Positions 6,305 through 7,049 of a stretch of 7,049 nucleotides of DNA are shown here, piece by piece. The DNA is from Methanomicrobium sp. GTDB taxonomy: Archaea; Halobacteriota; Methanomicrobia; Methanomicrobiales; Methanomicrobiaceae. The notes under the pieces are model-generated. The model was given only the letters and a program-made list of their open reading frames with translations. It had not been told where the DNA came from and searched no databases. The stretch covers positions 1 through 7,049 of the forward strand of contig JAFZMT010000177.1 in assembly GCA_017553245.1 (NCBI GenBank), given 5' to 3'. Position 1 is the first letter of the stretch. Every line of letters begins with the position of its first letter. Position numbers and translations under genes: made by a program.

Positions 6305-6318
6305 GTAGTGCTTTATGT
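6305..6318 (-). promoter_or_regulatory. mptA copy of the element shared with frh
   Basis: GTAGTGCTTTATGT (plus strand) matches 13 of 14 bases with 5102-5115 upstream of frhA, in the same orientation relative to the downstream gene. A second GTAGT occurs at 6323-6327 region as part of TTTGTAGT (6320-6327), which repeats TTTGTAGT at 6302-6309 with 18-bp spacing. Confidence 0.4.
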
Positions 6319-6331
6319 TTTTGTAGTCACT

Positions 6332-6346
6332 GATATAATATTTATG
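6332..6346. promoter_or_regulatory. Divergent AT-rich TATA tract between mptA and the reductoisomerase-like gene
   Basis: GATATAATATTTATG can act as a TATA box in both directions. To the right it would start transcription near 6365, about 35 nt before the ATG at 6398. To the left it reads CATAAATATTATATC and would start near 6312, just before the structured mptA leader. Two back-to-back promoters on one tract would compete or be co-regulated. Confidence 0.45.
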
Positions 6347-6397
6347 AAAATGCATACCACTCTTACAAATGAGTTTACTCGATAATCCGGTGGTTAT

Positions 6398-6805
6398 ATG
6401 ATAAACAGAGATATTCTGACTGATTATTTTATGAAAAACCGCGGCAGTCGCAGTGTCTGTATCATAGGATACGGCGCGGACGGTGAGGTATGTGCGGACT
6501 GCCTGCGCGGAATCGGGACCGAAGCCGTAGTGGGCGTCCGCCCGGGTCCGAGCTGGGAGAGGGCTTCGAAGGCGGGTTATGAGGTCTTTTTCATATCCGA
6601 TGCCGTCGAAATGAGCGATATCGCGCTGATTACACATCCGCCGGATATTTTCGGGGCGGTATTTCCGCGGTTCATAAAGCCGTATCTGAGAGCGGGACAG
6701 GAACTGTGGTTTACGGACGCGGGCTGCCTTGAGCTTGTGAGCCGCGGCGATTTTGCCTGCCCCGAGGGTGTGGGCATAAAGTGTATTGAAAATTGTATTG
6801 AATGA
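6398..6805 (+). CDS. Stand-alone protein related to the N-terminal domain of ketol-acid reductoisomerase
   Basis: The 135 residues follow the NADP-binding Rossmann domain of IlvC closely: VCIIGYGADGEV (20-31) for the dinucleotide loop, VVGVRPGPSWERASKAGYEV (44-63) for the NADPH-phosphate region, DAVEMSDIALITHPPD (68-83) and FIKPYLRAGQEL (92-103). The knotted C-terminal domain of IlvC, with its metal-binding acidic residues, is absent, so the branched-chain amino acid reaction is not possible. Seven cysteines (C21, C32, C35, C110, C121, C129, C133) are many for this size. A cofactor- or ligand-sensing role is possible but unproven. GGTGG lies four bases before the ATG. The C-terminus, ending in a repeated Cys-Ile-Glu, is encoded by the start of a tandem repeat, so it may have been reshaped recently; a decaying ilvC fragment is the alternative. 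Confidence 0.75.
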   Translation: MINRDILTDYFMKNRGSRSVCIIGYGADGEVCADCLRGIGTEAVVGVRPGPSWERASKAGYEVFFISDAVEMSDIALITHPPDIFGAVFPRFIKPYLRAGQELWFTDAGCLELVSRGDFACPEGVGIKCIENCIE

Positions 6806-6910
6806 TGTGTATTGAACAGTGACCGGATAAATCGAAATAATAACCCGAAATAATATCCCGAAATAATAACCCGATATAATAAATCGAAAAAATAAACCGA
6901 AAAAATAGTA
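6781..6910. repeat. 13-bp tandem repeat array, entering the 3' end of a gene
   Basis: Six consecutive 13-bp units run without a break from 6833 to 6910. The first three read CGAAATAATAACC, CGAAATAATATCC and CGAAATAATAACC; the next three drift to CGATATAATAAAT, CGAAAAAATAAAC and CGAAAAAATAGTA. Upstream, GTATTGAA recurs at 6783, 6795 and 6809 with 12-14 bp spacing, so decayed units probably reach into the last codons and stop of the gene ending at 6805. There are no spacers, so it is not CRISPR. On the minus strand the last units supply T6 runs (6905-6900, 6892-6887). Confidence 0.85.
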
Positions 6911-6922
6911 TTTTTTAATTTT
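6887..6922. terminator. Bidirectional oligo-T terminator between convergent genes
   Basis: T6 at 6911-6916 and T4 at 6919-6922 would stop plus-strand transcription from the reductoisomerase-like gene. On the minus strand the T6 runs at 6905-6900 and 6892-6887 would stop the gene ending at 6932. The two genes converge here. Confidence 0.5.
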
Positions 6923-6931
6923 GACGCCGCT

Positions 6932-7049
6932 TCAGAATCTCATGAGTGCGGTCGTCGAGTTGTACCATTCGTCAATCTCGGACTTTGATATCGTTATTGT
7001 TGCGCCGTCAGCTTTTATCGTCATGGAATTGCCGCCGACGGTTCCGATC
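6932..7049 (-). CDS. Unrecognised protein, C-terminal 38 residues only
   Basis: The frame is open from the window edge to a TGA at 6934-6932. The visible end, with MTIKADGATITISKSEID and then EWYNSTTALMRF, suggests alternating beta strands followed by a short helix. I do not recognise the family. Oligo-T runs directly follow the stop, which supports this as a real gene end, and the codon use resembles the neighbouring genes. Confidence 0.55.
   Translation of the reverse strand, partial: IGTVGGNSMTIKADGATITISKSEIDEWYNSTTALMRF

Noticed and set aside
5942..6385. Plus-strand ORF of 147 codons
   Set aside because: It lies mostly opposite mptA, shows no family resemblance and crosses the mptA control region; it is a shadow of the coding strand.
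6833..6910. Possible CRISPR array
   Set aside because: The 13-bp units are contiguous with no spacers and are far too short for CRISPR repeats; no cas gene is present.

Overview
The window looks like chromosomal DNA of a hydrogenotrophic methanogenic archaeon, most likely of the order Methanomicrobiales (inference). It carries a complete F420-reducing [NiFe]-hydrogenase operon in the order frhA-frhD-frhG-frhB and mptA, the archaeal GTP cyclohydrolase that starts methanopterin synthesis. Promoters look archaeal (TATA boxes), gene ends have oligo-T runs, and Shine-Dalgarno sites are of the GGAGG/GGTGA type. Coding DNA is of moderate GC content and the intergenic DNA is strongly AT-rich.

Layout. 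Positions 1-957, minus strand: a two-gene unit made of a degenerate CheC-family protein followed 7 bp later by a PAS-domain protein cut by the window edge. Positions 958-1223: AT-rich spacer holding the cheC-like promoter, degenerate short repeats and the frhB terminator. Positions 1224-4916, minus strand: frhA (large subunit), frhD (maturation protease), frhG (iron-sulfur small subunit) and frhB (FAD/F420 subunit), tightly packed. Positions 4917-5202: a repeat-rich frh control region and the mptA terminator. Positions 5203-6141, minus strand: mptA. Positions 6142-6397: a probable structured mptA leader and a divergent promoter tract. Positions 6398-6805, plus strand: a small protein matching only the N-terminal Rossmann domain of ketol-acid reductoisomerase. 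Positions 6781-6910: a 13-bp tandem repeat that starts inside the end of that gene. Positions 6932-7049, minus strand: the C-terminus of an unrecognised gene.

How the genes fit together. Frh oxidises H2 and reduces F420; FrhD trims the FrhA precursor after nickel insertion. The F420H2 feeds the two reductions of the C1 unit carried on tetrahydromethanopterin, and MptA starts synthesis of that carrier. frhA and mptA share a 13/14-bp sequence in their upstream regions, which may reflect common control. The CheC-like/PAS pair looks like signal transduction and has no evident metabolic tie to Frh.

Most worth following up: the nested inverted repeats that would fold the mptA leader into an RNA with a long closing stem next to the ribosome binding site; the stand-alone reductoisomerase N-domain; two competing starts for frhG, the longer one adding an amphipathic N-terminal helix and linker; and the CheC-like protein in which each of the two active sites has lost a different catalytic residue.
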